The notes beneath the pieces were generated by a model. That model ran no database searches and was not told where the DNA came from. It saw nothing but the letters and a program-made list of their open reading frames with translations. A program made the position numbers and the translations under genes. A stretch of 64,000 nt of DNA from CAYVQA01 sp045119035 (GTDB taxonomy: Bacteria > Bacillota_I > Bacilli_A > ML615J-28 > CAG-313): assembly GCA_045119035.1 (NCBI GenBank), contig JBGVCU010000037.1:1-64000 (forward strand). The letters are read 5' to 3'. How positions within the stretch are numbered: the first letter of the stretch is position 1; every line of letters begins with the position of its first letter. Below, one piece after another: positions 43,162-52,252 of the stretch.

Positions 43162-43675
43162 TTTAAAACTTATAAAACCAAATGAAACATATATAGATCA
43201 AATTATTAAATACAAAGAAGAATTCTTACTAGATAATTCTCATTTACATGGAACAGCAGGTCTTTCTCATTATCCTGATATATCTGAATGGCTTCAACAC
43301 GTAAAAGATTTAGAAAATAAAGAAACTTTACCTGCGTGTAATGTTCCATCTACATTATTTTTAACAATTGATACAAAAAATAATGAACTAATTGGTATGA
43401 TTGATATTAGACACTATTTAAATCAAAACTTAATGAGTTGTGGTGGTCATATTGGATATTCAATAAAACCGTCAAAAAGAAGATTAGGTTATGGAACTAA
43501 ACAACTAAGTCTAGCTTTAGAAGAATGTAAGAAAATGAATATTAATGAAGTATTAATTACTTGTGATGAATTTAATATTGGATCTAAAAAAATTATTTTA
43601 AATAATAACGGTATCTTCCACAGTAAGATAAAAAACAAAGATGAAGACATAGAAAGATATTGGATAAAATTATGA
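43154..43675 (+). CDS. GNAT-family N-acetyltransferase
   Basis: A 173-residue acetyltransferase. The acetyl-CoA binding motif A is GYSIKPSKRRLGYGTKQL near residues 101-118, preceded by the beta strand with ELIGMIDIRHYL and followed by VLITCDEFNIGSKKII. Acceptor unknown. It overlaps threonine aldolase by 8 bases and the metallophosphoesterase by 4 bases (ATGA). Its TGA stop is the only TGA terminator used by any gene in this window. Confidence 0.88.
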   Translation: MNNLKLIKPNETYIDQIIKYKEEFLLDNSHLHGTAGLSHYPDISEWLQHVKDLENKETLPACNVPSTLFLTIDTKNNELIGMIDIRHYLNQNLMSCGGHIGYSIKPSKRRLGYGTKQLSLALEECKKMNINEVLITCDEFNIGSKKIILNNNGIFHSKIKNKDEDIERYWIKL

Positions 43676-44760
43676 AAAAAGAATTAGTAAAAAGTATTAC
43701 ACTAGATATATCTAACAAGCGCGTTTTTTGTGTTAGCGATATTCATGGTGAATACCTTGTATTAAAAGAACTATTAGAAAAAAATAGCTATAATATAAAA
43801 AGTGATTACTTATTTATTTTAGGAGATCTTACTCGCAAAGGGACATATCCACTTAAAACTATTAGATATTTAATGGATTTATCTTTAAATCAAAATGTCT
43901 ATATTTTAATGGGAAATTGTGATGAAAGAGATTATTTAGATGTTTTTGATAATGACTTCGAAAAATTCATGTATTCAGTTAATACAAAAACATTAATTAG
44001 AGATTTATTAATTGATATCTATAATGAAATTCCTAATATTAATAAGGAAAATTATATAAGTTATCAAGAAATATTGGCTTCAACAAAAGAAATTGATTTT
44101 ATTAAAAATTTACCTCATTTAATTGTAACTAGCGAATATATATTTTCACATGCTAAAGTACCACAAGTAATTAATTTAGAAACTGATTTATATACAAGTT
44201 ATATTAGAGGACGTGACTTTTTACAAAAAGGTCATAATAATAAACAAACAGTAATTGTTGGACATATGCCAAGTACAATATATTCTAGTAATTGTTATAA
44301 TAATAAAGTTCATTATGAAAATAATATTATTTTTATAGATGGTGGAATGGCTATTTATCATAGTGGACAAATAAATTTATTAATTATTGAAAATAATAAT
44401 ATTATTAAAGAAGCATCAAATGATGCATTAGAAGAAGTAATTTGCTTAGCTAGCCAACAAGGAGAACCTTACGCAAAAGGTACATGTTGGCCGAATTATG
44501 AAATAACTATACTTGAAAGAGGTAAATATTTTTCAAAATGTATAGTTAATGCTACAAATGAACTATGTATAATTAAAAACGAAATGATCTGTAAAGACAG
44601 TAATACTACTCTTGATGATTGTCCTGGAATGATGATTAACATCAGTAAAAACGATCATGTTAAACTTGTTAAAACATTAAGTGGCTATTCTTTAGTAAAA
44701 AAGGATGGTATTGTTGGATGGATCAAAAATAGCTATTTAGGAGGAATAAATGAAATTTAG
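43672..44760 (+). CDS. Metallophosphoesterase with C-terminal SH3-like domain
   Basis: A 362-residue calcineurin-like phosphatase. Metal-site motifs are SDIHGEY (Asp23, His25), GDLTRKG (Asp52), GNCDE (82-85), SHAKVP and VGHMPS, an ApaH/PrpE-like pattern for protein phosphates or dinucleoside polyphosphates. The last about 50 residues (HVKLVKTLSGYSLVKKDG...GWI) resemble an SH3b fold. The ATG at 43672 overlaps the preceding TGA; the TTG at 43660 has no ribosome site. It overlaps psuG by 11 bases. Confidence 0.8.
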   Translation: MKKELVKSITLDISNKRVFCVSDIHGEYLVLKELLEKNSYNIKSDYLFILGDLTRKGTYPLKTIRYLMDLSLNQNVYILMGNCDERDYLDVFDNDFEKFMYSVNTKTLIRDLLIDIYNEIPNINKENYISYQEILASTKEIDFIKNLPHLIVTSEYIFSHAKVPQVINLETDLYTSYIRGRDFLQKGHNNKQTVIVGHMPSTIYSSNCYNNKVHYENNIIFIDGGMAIYHSGQINLLIIENNNIIKEASNDALEEVICLASQQGEPYAKGTCWPNYEITILERGKYFSKCIVNATNELCIIKNEMICKDSNTTLDDCPGMMINISKNDHVKLVKTLSGYSLVKKDGIVGWIKNSYLGGINEI

Positions 44761-45664
44761 TCCAGAAGTAAAAAGTGCCCTAGAACTTGGGCTTCCTATT
44801 GTTGCGCTTGAATCTACAATTATTTCACATGGTATGCCTTATCCTGAAAATGTTCATACTGCTCTTCAATGTGAAAAAATTATTCGTGATGCGGGAGCTG
44901 TTCCTGCAACAATTGCAATCATAAAAGGTGAAATCTGCATAGGTCTTACAAAAGATGAAATTCATTATTTAGGTAAAGAAGGTTTAAGTGTTTATAAAAC
45001 ATCTCGTAGAGATATAGCATATGTAGTAAGTAAAAAACTTAACGGTGCTACGACTGTTTCTGCAACAATGATTGCTGCTCAAATGGCGGGAATTAAATTT
45101 TTTGCAACAGGTGGTATTGGCGGAGTTCATAGAAATGCTGAAATTACAATGGATATTTCAGCTGATTTAGAAGAACTTGCTCAAACAAATGTTTGTGTTA
45201 TATGTGCTGGAGCAAAAGCAATTCTTGATTTAGAAAAAACACTTGAATATTTAGAAACAAAAGGTGTTCCTGTTATTGGATATCAAACAGAATCGCTTCC
45301 TGCTTTCTATACAAGAACATCACAATATAATGTAAACTTTAAGCTTGATACACCTTTAGAAATTGCAGAGTTTTGCAAAACGAAATGGGATTTAAATTTA
45401 AATGGTGGTGTACTTGTTACTAATCCGATTCCTGTTGAATATTCACTAGATGAAAATGTAATGAATGAAGCAATTAATAAAGCAATCATTGAACAAGATA
45501 AACTTGGTATTAAAGGAAAAGAATCAACTCCATTCTTACTTGCTAAAATAAAAGAAATTACTGAAGGAGCTTCTCTTGATTCTAATATTAAATTAGTTTT
45601 TAACAATTGTTTACTTGCTTCTTTAATTGCTAAAAAATATTGGGATTTAAATAATGTTAAGTAA
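44750..45664 (+). CDS. psuG: Pseudouridine-5'-phosphate glycosidase
   Basis: A 304-residue enzyme that splits pseudouridine 5'-phosphate into uracil and ribose 5-phosphate. Signature segments are VALESTIISHGMPYPEN, the FATGGIGGVHR motif with the catalytic region, GAKAILDLEKTLEYLET, and VTNPIP. It begins inside the phosphoesterase gene behind an AGGAGGA site. No pseudouridine kinase (psuK) is adjacent, so the monophosphate must come from another kinase or from RNA turnover. Confidence 0.95.
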   Translation: MKFSPEVKSALELGLPIVALESTIISHGMPYPENVHTALQCEKIIRDAGAVPATIAIIKGEICIGLTKDEIHYLGKEGLSVYKTSRRDIAYVVSKKLNGATTVSATMIAAQMAGIKFFATGGIGGVHRNAEITMDISADLEELAQTNVCVICAGAKAILDLEKTLEYLETKGVPVIGYQTESLPAFYTRTSQYNVNFKLDTPLEIAEFCKTKWDLNLNGGVLVTNPIPVEYSLDENVMNEAINKAIIEQDKLGIKGKESTPFLLAKIKEITEGASLDSNIKLVFNNCLLASLIAKKYWDLNNVK

Positions 45665-46361
45665 TAATAAGTTTTTAGTTAGAGTATCTAAATATCGTTC
45701 AATATTAATATTAATATATGAAATAATTCTTTTTACAATTTTTTATTTATATAACAAATTTATATTTGAGAACAATAGTTCTATATTATTTATCAGTTTA
45801 GTTTTTATTTTTCCTATTATTCTTTCAATATTAAAAGCCATAATAAAAAATGAAAATTTAAAAAAGTATCATAATTTGAAAACAAACTATAATACTTTAA
45901 TTATTACTGATATAAAAAAAGGTAAATATTTTAATAAATTTATTGAGGAATTAAAAAGTTTAACGAATAATGTTGTTATTAAAACTTCAGATGTTAATCA
46001 ACTTATTACACTTGGAAAATATAACAATATTAATATTTTAATTGATTCTAATAATACATTTATATCTATAGATAATACATATATTAAATATCAATATATA
46101 TATGGATATATTGGTGATAATACTACTAAATATGATTTTAAAGCAATATCAAATAAAACGCTTGATCGCTTTTATAACTTATTACTTAAAAGAATTAAAG
46201 TTTTAATTAATAATGAGTTTAATTATACAGAGTATTATTTTGGAAAAACTTATAATGGTTGTATACTTAAGAATCATAAAGAAACACTTTATCAGATTAA
46301 AATAAAAGAAAAAGCTTTTCTTCGAAAAGAAAAGGAAATCCACAAAATTATAAATACATAA
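45654..46361 (+). CDS. Uncharacterised membrane protein, two predicted TM helices
   Basis: No family recognised. The 235 residues start with two hydrophobic helices (about 16-37 and 44-63), followed by a soluble domain of about 170 residues with alternating strands (NTLIITDI, NVVIKTSDVNQLI, NNINILIDSNNTFISID) and a basic C-terminus. The layout suggests a small membrane-tethered cytoplasmic domain, perhaps nuclease-like. It overlaps psuG by 11 bases and ends the operon at a terminator. Confidence 0.65.
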   Translation: MLSNNKFLVRVSKYRSILILIYEIILFTIFYLYNKFIFENNSSILFISLVFIFPIILSILKAIIKNENLKKYHNLKTNYNTLIITDIKKGKYFNKFIEELKSLTNNVVIKTSDVNQLITLGKYNNINILIDSNNTFISIDNTYIKYQYIYGYIGDNTTKYDFKAISNKTLDRFYNLLLKRIKVLINNEFNYTEYYFGKTYNGCILKNHKETLYQIKIKEKAFLRKEKEIHKIINT

Positions 46362-46391
46362 GAACCAGGCAAAAACCTGGTTCTTTTATTC
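46360..46391. terminator. Bidirectional terminator
   Basis: Stem AAGAACCAGG/CCTGGTTCTT with a 6-base loop and TTATT, between convergent genes. Confidence 0.85.
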
Positions 46392-47081
46392 TAAATGATT
46401 AGTAAATAAAATATCAACTTTGTTATCAATTAAGATAGATGCATCAATTGGATTATTAATATTATATACTCCAAATTTAATATTATTTTCCTTAGCTAGC
46501 TTTAAATATTTTAAAGTATTATTGTTTAAGCTAGTAACAAGACCATAGTTATTGTTTTTACAAATATCGATGATATCTTCATCAATAAAATCTGTTATAT
46601 ATAATAAGGAAATACTTCGTTCTAGATTTTTAAATTCATGAAGAATATTATAATCATTAACAATAATTGATATATTAACATAGTTTACTTTATTTAATAA
46701 TTTTATTAATTGTTCAATTTCTAAACATCCTATTGGTTGACATAACTTAATATATAAATGTTGATGATATCTAAGGCTTAATTCAATTAATTCTTCAAGT
46801 TTTGTTAAAAAACTATATTTATTTGGATATTCATAGTTCATTAATTCACTGAATTTATGTTGACTAATATGGATTTTTCTTTTAATTATTTTATATAAGG
46901 ATCTATTTCTTGAACAAACAATTTCTCTATCTTTTGTGAATCTAATATGAGCAAGTATTCCATCATAATCTTTATTACAAGCAGCAAGAAAAGCAGAATA
47001 TGTGTGGTCTATCTCGTTAATAATATTACCGCCATCACTTACTAATAAAGTATTATTTCTATTAATCTTTATTGATCCCAT
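46386..47081 (-). CDS. GDPD-like protein lacking catalytic residues
   Basis: A 231-residue protein with the outline of a glycerophosphodiester phosphodiesterase barrel: TYSAFLAACNKDYDGILAHIRFTKDREIV near the N-terminus and VYNINNP...DILFTN at the end. The active-site residues are gone: the HRG motif reads DGG (16-18), the metal Glu-x-Asp reads Ala44-His-Ile46, and the second catalytic His-Asp reads Ser57-Arg58. It is therefore probably a pseudoenzyme or a very divergent relative. It overlaps the yidD gene by 20 bases, a coupling that hints at a membrane-related role. Confidence 0.6.
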   Translation of the reverse strand: MGSIKINRNNTLLVSDGGNIINEIDHTYSAFLAACNKDYDGILAHIRFTKDREIVCSRNRSLYKIIKRKIHISQHKFSELMNYEYPNKYSFLTKLEELIELSLRYHQHLYIKLCQPIGCLEIEQLIKLLNKVNYVNISIIVNDYNILHEFKNLERSISLLYITDFIDEDIIDICKNNNYGLVTSLNNNTLKYLKLAKENNIKFGVYNINNPIDASILIDNKVDILFTNHLE

Positions 47082-47337
47082 TCTCTAGTTCCTGCTTTCG
47101 TTCTTTTTTCTCTTTTCTTGTCAGTGGTACTGGATCATATACTTTTTTTGTTAAAGGATTACATCTTAAAATACGCCATCCAACTAGAAAACTAGCTTTG
47201 AAAAAATTAAATTTTTCATAACAACCTATAGCATAATTTGAACAACTAGGATAGTGTTTACATCTTCCAGACCCGATTATTTGTTTATTTTTTTGATAAT
47301 TTTTTATTAATTTAATAGCCCATTTATTTCTTGCCAT
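47062..47337 (-). CDS. yidD: Membrane protein insertion efficiency factor YidD
   Basis: A 91-residue YidD protein, a peripheral factor that aids YidC/Sec insertion. The core is GRCKHYPSCSNYAIGCYEKFN followed by GWRILRCNPL and a basic Lys/Arg tail. The ATG at 47337 is taken because the earlier in-frame GTG is within the AGGTG ribosome site. Second gene overlaps by 20 bases. In many bacteria yidD lies next to rnpA and yidC; here it does not. Confidence 0.92.
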   Translation of the reverse strand: MARNKWAIKLIKNYQKNKQIIGSGRCKHYPSCSNYAIGCYEKFNFFKASFLVGWRILRCNPLTKKVYDPVPLTRKEKKERKQELENGINKD

Positions 47338-47424
47338 ATTATTCACCTACTATAATTATATCTTATTTTAATCTTTTTTTCAAGATAGGAGTATATATAT
47401 TTATTTGTTGTAGATAATATATAT

Positions 47425-47967
47425 ATGAATTATATTTTATTTCTGTTGTTTTTCCTTGTTTTACTTATAGTATTTCCTATTAGAATTAGTATAATAAATA
47501 ATAATAAATGTCTTTTCATTAAGATTATTTTTTTAAAATATCTTATAATTAAAATTAAAAAAAGACTAAAAGAAATTGATGTTGGCTATTCATATAGGAA
47601 ATATTTGATAAACAAAGAAAAAGAAAAATATAAATTTAATAAGCGTTTATATTTATTTACTAGTGTTTTAGATACTTTTATTATTCATGATTTTGTTATA
47701 AATATCAACACAGAAAATGAATATATATATTTTACTTTTTTAATGATAGATAGTTATGTAAGAAATAATTTACTGGTAAATTGTAAAAAAGTTAATAACT
47801 ATAAATTGATTTATAATTATAGTCAAAATACAAGCTATTTAATTGAAACAGATTTTAGTTTTACTGTTTTTAATTTAATATATGTATTACTGACTAAAAA
47901 GAATATAAATAGAGGTGTGTTAAATGGAAAACCAAGTCAGCGAAATAATGAGGCTATCCTTAGATAA
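47425..47967 (+). CDS. Small membrane protein upstream of gerW (DUF2953/YtfI-like position)
   Basis: A 180-residue protein with a strong N-terminal TM helix (about 3-20), a basic linker (IKIKKRLKEI), and a C-terminal region with strands and another hydrophobic stretch (FNLIYVLL, about 150-160). It occupies the position of B. subtilis ytfI (DUF2953), directly upstream of and overlapping ytfJ/gerW by 44 bases. The sequence is too divergent for a firm family call. No clear ribosome site lies just before the ATG, which is unusual here. Confidence 0.6.
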   Translation: MNYILFLLFFLVLLIVFPIRISIINNNKCLFIKIIFLKYLIIKIKKRLKEIDVGYSYRKYLINKEKEKYKFNKRLYLFTSVLDTFIIHDFVININTENEYIYFTFLMIDSYVRNNLLVNCKKVNNYKLIYNYSQNTSYLIETDFSFTVFNLIYVLLTKKNINRGVLNGKPSQRNNEAILR

Positions 47968-48277
47968 TTTAAGAGAATTGATTGATGTTAATGTAATAGT
48001 GGGGAAAGAAATACAAACAGATAAGGGAACAATTATTCCTGTTTCTAAAGTGAAATGTAGTTTTGTTGGTGGAGGAATGGATCAAAAAAAATATCCAAAT
48101 GATTTAAACCCGGTTACAGCTGCTACTTTAGCAAATCTTACTCTTACTCCAGTTGCTTTTATTGTAGCAAGTGATGAAATAAATTTACTTCATATTGACG
48201 AATCAAGTCATAATGTTGAAAAAGTTATTGATTTAATTAGCGAAACGATAAAAAGACTTACAAAAAAAGATAAATAA
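47924..48277 (+). CDS. gerW: GerW (YtfJ) family sporulation protein
   Basis: A 117-residue Spore_YtfJ protein. Family features are the N-terminal LDNLRELIDVNVIVGKEIQT, then GTIIPVSKVKCSFVGGG and the conserved TPVAFIVASDEINLLHID. In B. subtilis it is needed for L-alanine germination and for stable SleB cortex lytic enzyme in spores. The usual glycine-rich loop is short here, and the protein is shorter than the typical 140-150 residues. It begins inside the upstream membrane-protein gene behind an AGAGGTG site. Confidence 0.88.
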   Translation: MENQVSEIMRLSLDNLRELIDVNVIVGKEIQTDKGTIIPVSKVKCSFVGGGMDQKKYPNDLNPVTAATLANLTLTPVAFIVASDEINLLHIDESSHNVEKVIDLISETIKRLTKKDK

Positions 48278-48310
48278 TGTGGATAAAAAAAACCACATTT
48301 TTTTATTTTT
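48276..48310 (+). terminator. Terminator after gerW
   Basis: Stem AATGTGG/CCACATT with an A-rich 10-base loop, then a T tract. Confidence 0.7.
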
Positions 48311-48385
48311 ATAAAATAAAATCGTATTAGTTTATTTTTTTTATAATTTTTGGTATAATTAAAGTTGGTAGAGAGGAGGGATTTT

Positions 48386-49645
48386 ATGAATGATGTTGCT
48401 ATCATTGGTGGCGGAGCATCTGGATTATTTTGTGCAATCTATATTAAACATCTACTAAATAAATTAGATATTAATAATACAAATATCACAATCTATGAAA
48501 GATTAGAAAAAACTGGTAAGAAATTACTTGCTACTGGTAATGGAAAATGTAATTTTTCAAATAAACATACATCTAAAGAAAAATATAATAATCCCGAATT
48601 TGTAGAACCTCTACTTAAGAAATTTAACTATAAACACTTAAAAGAATTTCTTGAAGAGTTAGGATTATATACAGTTATTGATTCTGAAGGAAGAGCTTAT
48701 CCACAAAGTGAAACAGCTAATTCTGTTCTTGATATTTTAAGAACAAAAATTAAAATTGAAGGTATTACAGAAAGTTGTAATACAGATATTAAAAAAATAA
48801 CTTATTTAAATGGTAAATATATTTTAGAAACAAACCGCAATCAAAAGATGCAAGCCGACTATTTAGTTATGGCAACTGGTGGTAAAGCATGTCCAATTCA
48901 TGGTTCAAATGGTTCAGGTTATGTTTTATTAAAACCATTCAAACATAAAATAGTTGATCCTCGTCCTGGACTTGTCAGTATTAAAACAGATCCTAATCAA
49001 GTAAAAAGTCTTGCTGGAATTCGTGTAAAAGCTAATGTATTAGTTTATGATAAAAAGAAAAAATCAGTTGTTTGGCAAGAAGCTGGTGAAGTTTTATTTA
49101 AACCTGATGGTTTAAGTGGAATTGTTATGATGCAGGCTTCTACTTTTATGCAAAGAAACAACGGTTCATATAAAATCTATTTAGACTTATGTCCAAATTA
49201 TACAGAAGAAGCTATTGTTTTAGATTTAACGAAAAGATTTGAAATGTTTAAAGGTTTTGAAATTTCACAATTACTTACTGGTATGTTTAATAAAATGTTA
49301 AATTTAGCAATACTTAAAAAAGCAAAAATTGATTTATCAGGACATGTTTCAAAATTAACAAAAAAAGATATATTAAAAATTGCTAAAGTAATTAAAGAAT
49401 TTGAATTTGATTATGATGGTACTTTTGATTTTGATAAAGCTCAAGTAACAATTGGTGGAGTTGATTTAACTGAAGTAAATCGTTTAACTCTTGAAAGTAA
49501 AAAATCAGATAATTTATATATTATAGGTGAGTTATTAGATATTGATGGAGAATGCGGTGGTTTTAATTTACAGTGGGCATTTACATCAGGAGTTATTGCT
49601 GCTTTAAATATTGCTGAAAAAATAAAGAGTTTTGAAAATGATTAA
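48386..49645 (+). CDS. NAD(P)/FAD-dependent oxidoreductase, HI0933/BaiN family
   Basis: A 419-residue flavoprotein of the HI0933-like family. The N-terminal dinucleotide fold shows AIIGGGASGLFCA (about 4-16) and YERLEKTGKKLLATGNGKCNFSN (conserved K-GNG-CN-SN). The C-terminal LYIIGELLDIDGECGGFNLQWAF closes the FAD site. BaiN members reduce bile-acid intermediates, but most members have no known substrate. The ATG at 48386 follows AGGAGGG. It overlaps the next flavoprotein by 8 bases. Confidence 0.88.
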   Translation: MNDVAIIGGGASGLFCAIYIKHLLNKLDINNTNITIYERLEKTGKKLLATGNGKCNFSNKHTSKEKYNNPEFVEPLLKKFNYKHLKEFLEELGLYTVIDSEGRAYPQSETANSVLDILRTKIKIEGITESCNTDIKKITYLNGKYILETNRNQKMQADYLVMATGGKACPIHGSNGSGYVLLKPFKHKIVDPRPGLVSIKTDPNQVKSLAGIRVKANVLVYDKKKKSVVWQEAGEVLFKPDGLSGIVMMQASTFMQRNNGSYKIYLDLCPNYTEEAIVLDLTKRFEMFKGFEISQLLTGMFNKMLNLAILKKAKIDLSGHVSKLTKKDILKIAKVIKEFEFDYDGTFDFDKAQVTIGGVDLTEVNRLTLESKKSDNLYIIGELLDIDGECGGFNLQWAFTSGVIAALNIAEKIKSFEND

Positions 49646-51200
49646 AATCGGTAATATTCAAATTAAAGTAAGTAAAAAATTTTCAAATAATGAACTTTTA
49701 GATCTTGGTGTAAAAAAAATTTCTAAAAGATATCATATAAAGCCTCAAGATATAAAACAACCTCAGATAATAAGAAAAAGCATTGATGCTAGATTTGATG
49801 TATGCTATTCTTTAACTCTTGCGTTTAATACTATAAATGAAGATAAACTTCTTAAAAAATATTCTGAGTTTAGTAAGTACAAAAAAGAAGAAATTATTAT
49901 AAATAAAACAAATACACCTCAAGATATTATTATAATTGGTGCTGGTCCAAGTGGTTTATTTAGTGCATTAGTACTTGCAGAAGCAGGACATAATGTAACC
50001 ATTATTGAACAAGGTGAACCAGTAGAAGAAAGATCGATTACAGTTAATAATTTCTTTAAAACAGGTAATTTAAATCCTTATTCAAATATTCAATTTGGAG
50101 AAGGAGGAGCTGGAACATTTTCTGATGGTAAATTAAACACTAATGTTAACACAATTTATAACCAATATGTCTTAGAAAAGTTTGTATCATTTGGTGCATC
50201 AAGCGAGATTTTAATTGATACAAAACCACATATTGGAACAGATGTTTTAAAAGAATGTTTAAAGAATCTAAGAAAACATTTAGAAAGCTTAAATGTAAAG
50301 ATATTTTTTAATCATAAATTCATTGATTATTCTACAGATAAACTGGTACATATAAAAGTACTTAATGTAATAAATAATGATATACTTGAATTTACAAGTA
50401 ATAAATTAATATTAGCAATCGGACATTCTGCTAAAGATACATATTGTTTATTAAATAAGTCTTTAATACTTGAACCTAAACCATTTTCAATGGGAGTAAG
50501 AATTGAACATTTACAAGAAGTATTAAATGAAAGTTTACATAAAGAAGCAAAAGATTATTTACCTGCTGCAAGCTATAAACTTGTAGAACATTTAGATAAT
50601 GGAAGAACAATATATAGTTTCTGTATGTGCCCTGGAGGAGAAGTGGTAAATGCTTCTTCAGAACCAAATCACTTAGTGGTTAATGGGATGAGTTATTCTA
50701 GTCGCAGTGGTAAATACGCAAATTCAGCAATGCTTGTAAATATTGAGGTAAATGATTATTTTAAAGATAGTCCACTTGATGGATTATATTTCCAGGAAAA
50801 ATATGAAAAATTAGCATATAATTTGCTTAATGGTAAAGTTCCTGTTCAACATTATGATGATTTTTGTAATAACGAAAAATCAACAAAATTATTGAATGGA
50901 ACGTCATTAAATTGCCAATATGATTTTGCAAATATTAAAGATTGCTTACCTGAATATGTTAGTTTATCATTAATTGAAGGAATAAAAAGTTTTGAAAAGA
51001 AAATAAAGAATTTCAGTAATAACCCATTATTAATTGGTTTAGAATCAAGAAGTTCTTCCCCAATCAGAATTAAAAGAAATGATGATTTTAAATCATCAAA
51101 TCCATTAATATATCCAATCGGAGAAGGGGCTGGATATAGTGGTGGAATTATTACATCTTGTATAGATGGAATTAAATGTGCTTTAAAAATTAATGAATAA
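49638..51200 (+). CDS. FAD-dependent dehydrogenase, COG2509 type
   Basis: A 520-residue flavoprotein. An N-terminal small domain (about 1-85) precedes the dinucleotide motif IIIGAGPSGLFSALVLAE near 95-112, IEQGEPVEER, and the FGEGGAGTFSDGKL signature; a CPGGEVVNA segment and the C-terminal YPIGEGAGYSGGI complete the FAD site. It belongs to an uncharacterised family common in anaerobic Bacillota. Substrate unknown. Starts at the ATG that overlaps the preceding gene's end and lies just before ytxK. Confidence 0.9.
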   Translation: MIKIGNIQIKVSKKFSNNELLDLGVKKISKRYHIKPQDIKQPQIIRKSIDARFDVCYSLTLAFNTINEDKLLKKYSEFSKYKKEEIIINKTNTPQDIIIIGAGPSGLFSALVLAEAGHNVTIIEQGEPVEERSITVNNFFKTGNLNPYSNIQFGEGGAGTFSDGKLNTNVNTIYNQYVLEKFVSFGASSEILIDTKPHIGTDVLKECLKNLRKHLESLNVKIFFNHKFIDYSTDKLVHIKVLNVINNDILEFTSNKLILAIGHSAKDTYCLLNKSLILEPKPFSMGVRIEHLQEVLNESLHKEAKDYLPAASYKLVEHLDNGRTIYSFCMCPGGEVVNASSEPNHLVVNGMSYSSRSGKYANSAMLVNIEVNDYFKDSPLDGLYFQEKYEKLAYNLLNGKVPVQHYDDFCNNEKSTKLLNGTSLNCQYDFANIKDCLPEYVSLSLIEGIKSFEKKIKNFSNNPLLIGLESRSSSPIRIKRNDDFKSSNPLIYPIGEGAGYSGGIITSCIDGIKCALKINE

Positions 51201-51211
51201 AGGTAATGTTT

Positions 51212-52231
51212 ATGCAAATTAATAAAGAGACAGTTAATTTTATAACAGACTCATTTGATGAACTTACTACGTTATATTATAATTATTATAATAATTTAAA
51301 TTTAGAAAACGTAAGTGAATCAAAAGATAATGTTATAAGAGTATCATATTTAGAAGCATTAACAAACGTACTTAACTTATATATGGATTCAGAAGAAATA
51401 GAAGTAGATGATAAGAATCAACAAAGAGTAAACGAATTAGTTGATGAAATTGATAACTTATTTTCTACATATACAGTAAATTCTGAAGAAATCAGAAAAG
51501 CAATGTTATTACTTAATATCAAAGGATTTAAACATGTTAATTTCTCTTTAGATATTATTACACCTGATGCTGTTTGTATGGTTTTAGTACATTTAGTAAA
51601 TGCAATATTTGATCAAACTAAACAATTAAATATTATAGATCCAAACTGTGGTACAGGTAATTTAATAGCAATGTTAAATAACTTTTTACCAAATGAAGTG
51701 AATTTCGTAGGAATTGATAGTCATCAAATTTTAACTAATTTATTCTCTACACAAGCAAACTTTATGGAAATGGCTGTACAAGTATATTATCAGGATGCAC
51801 TTCAAGATTCTTTTGAAGATTTTGATATATTAGTTACTGATGTTGCTACATACGAATATGATATTAAAAATTATAAATCTCATCTTGCTAATAAAGGTAT
51901 TAAATATTTCCCATATTTATTAATTGAAAAATATTTGTCATCACCAAATCCTATTCAAAAACAAATTTATCTAATTGATAATGATTTCTTTGAACAAGAT
52001 GGAAGTAATGAATTTAAAAATTTTATAAAAGATAAAGCAATTATTAAACAATTAATAGCTTTACCAAATACAATGTTTCAAGAAGAAAATTTTACAAGAG
52101 GAATTCTAGTATTAGAATTATTAAATGATGAAAATATTCATCAAAAGACTGGTATTTATATGTTACCAAGTTTCACTGAAACTGATAAATTAAATCAAGT
52201 CTTACAAGAAATAAAAAAAGATTTAAAATAG
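51212..52231 (+). CDS. ytxK: YtxK-like class I methyltransferase
   Basis: A 339-residue protein of the YtxK family, which resembles N6-adenine DNA methyltransferases and lies next to ackA in Bacilli. Motif I is DPNCGTGNLI near residue 147. The position of the catalytic (N/D)PPY motif is TDVATYEYD, so DNA adenine methylation is doubtful. The ATG at 51212 is seven bases from AAAGGT; an earlier ATG is too close to it. The 21-base gap to ackA suggests one transcript. Confidence 0.85.
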   Translation: MQINKETVNFITDSFDELTTLYYNYYNNLNLENVSESKDNVIRVSYLEALTNVLNLYMDSEEIEVDDKNQQRVNELVDEIDNLFSTYTVNSEEIRKAMLLLNIKGFKHVNFSLDIITPDAVCMVLVHLVNAIFDQTKQLNIIDPNCGTGNLIAMLNNFLPNEVNFVGIDSHQILTNLFSTQANFMEMAVQVYYQDALQDSFEDFDILVTDVATYEYDIKNYKSHLANKGIKYFPYLLIEKYLSSPNPIQKQIYLIDNDFFEQDGSNEFKNFIKDKAIIKQLIALPNTMFQEENFTRGILVLELLNDENIHQKTGIYMLPSFTETDKLNQVLQEIKKDLK

Positions 52232-52252
52232 AATAAAAGGAGAAAAAGAATT

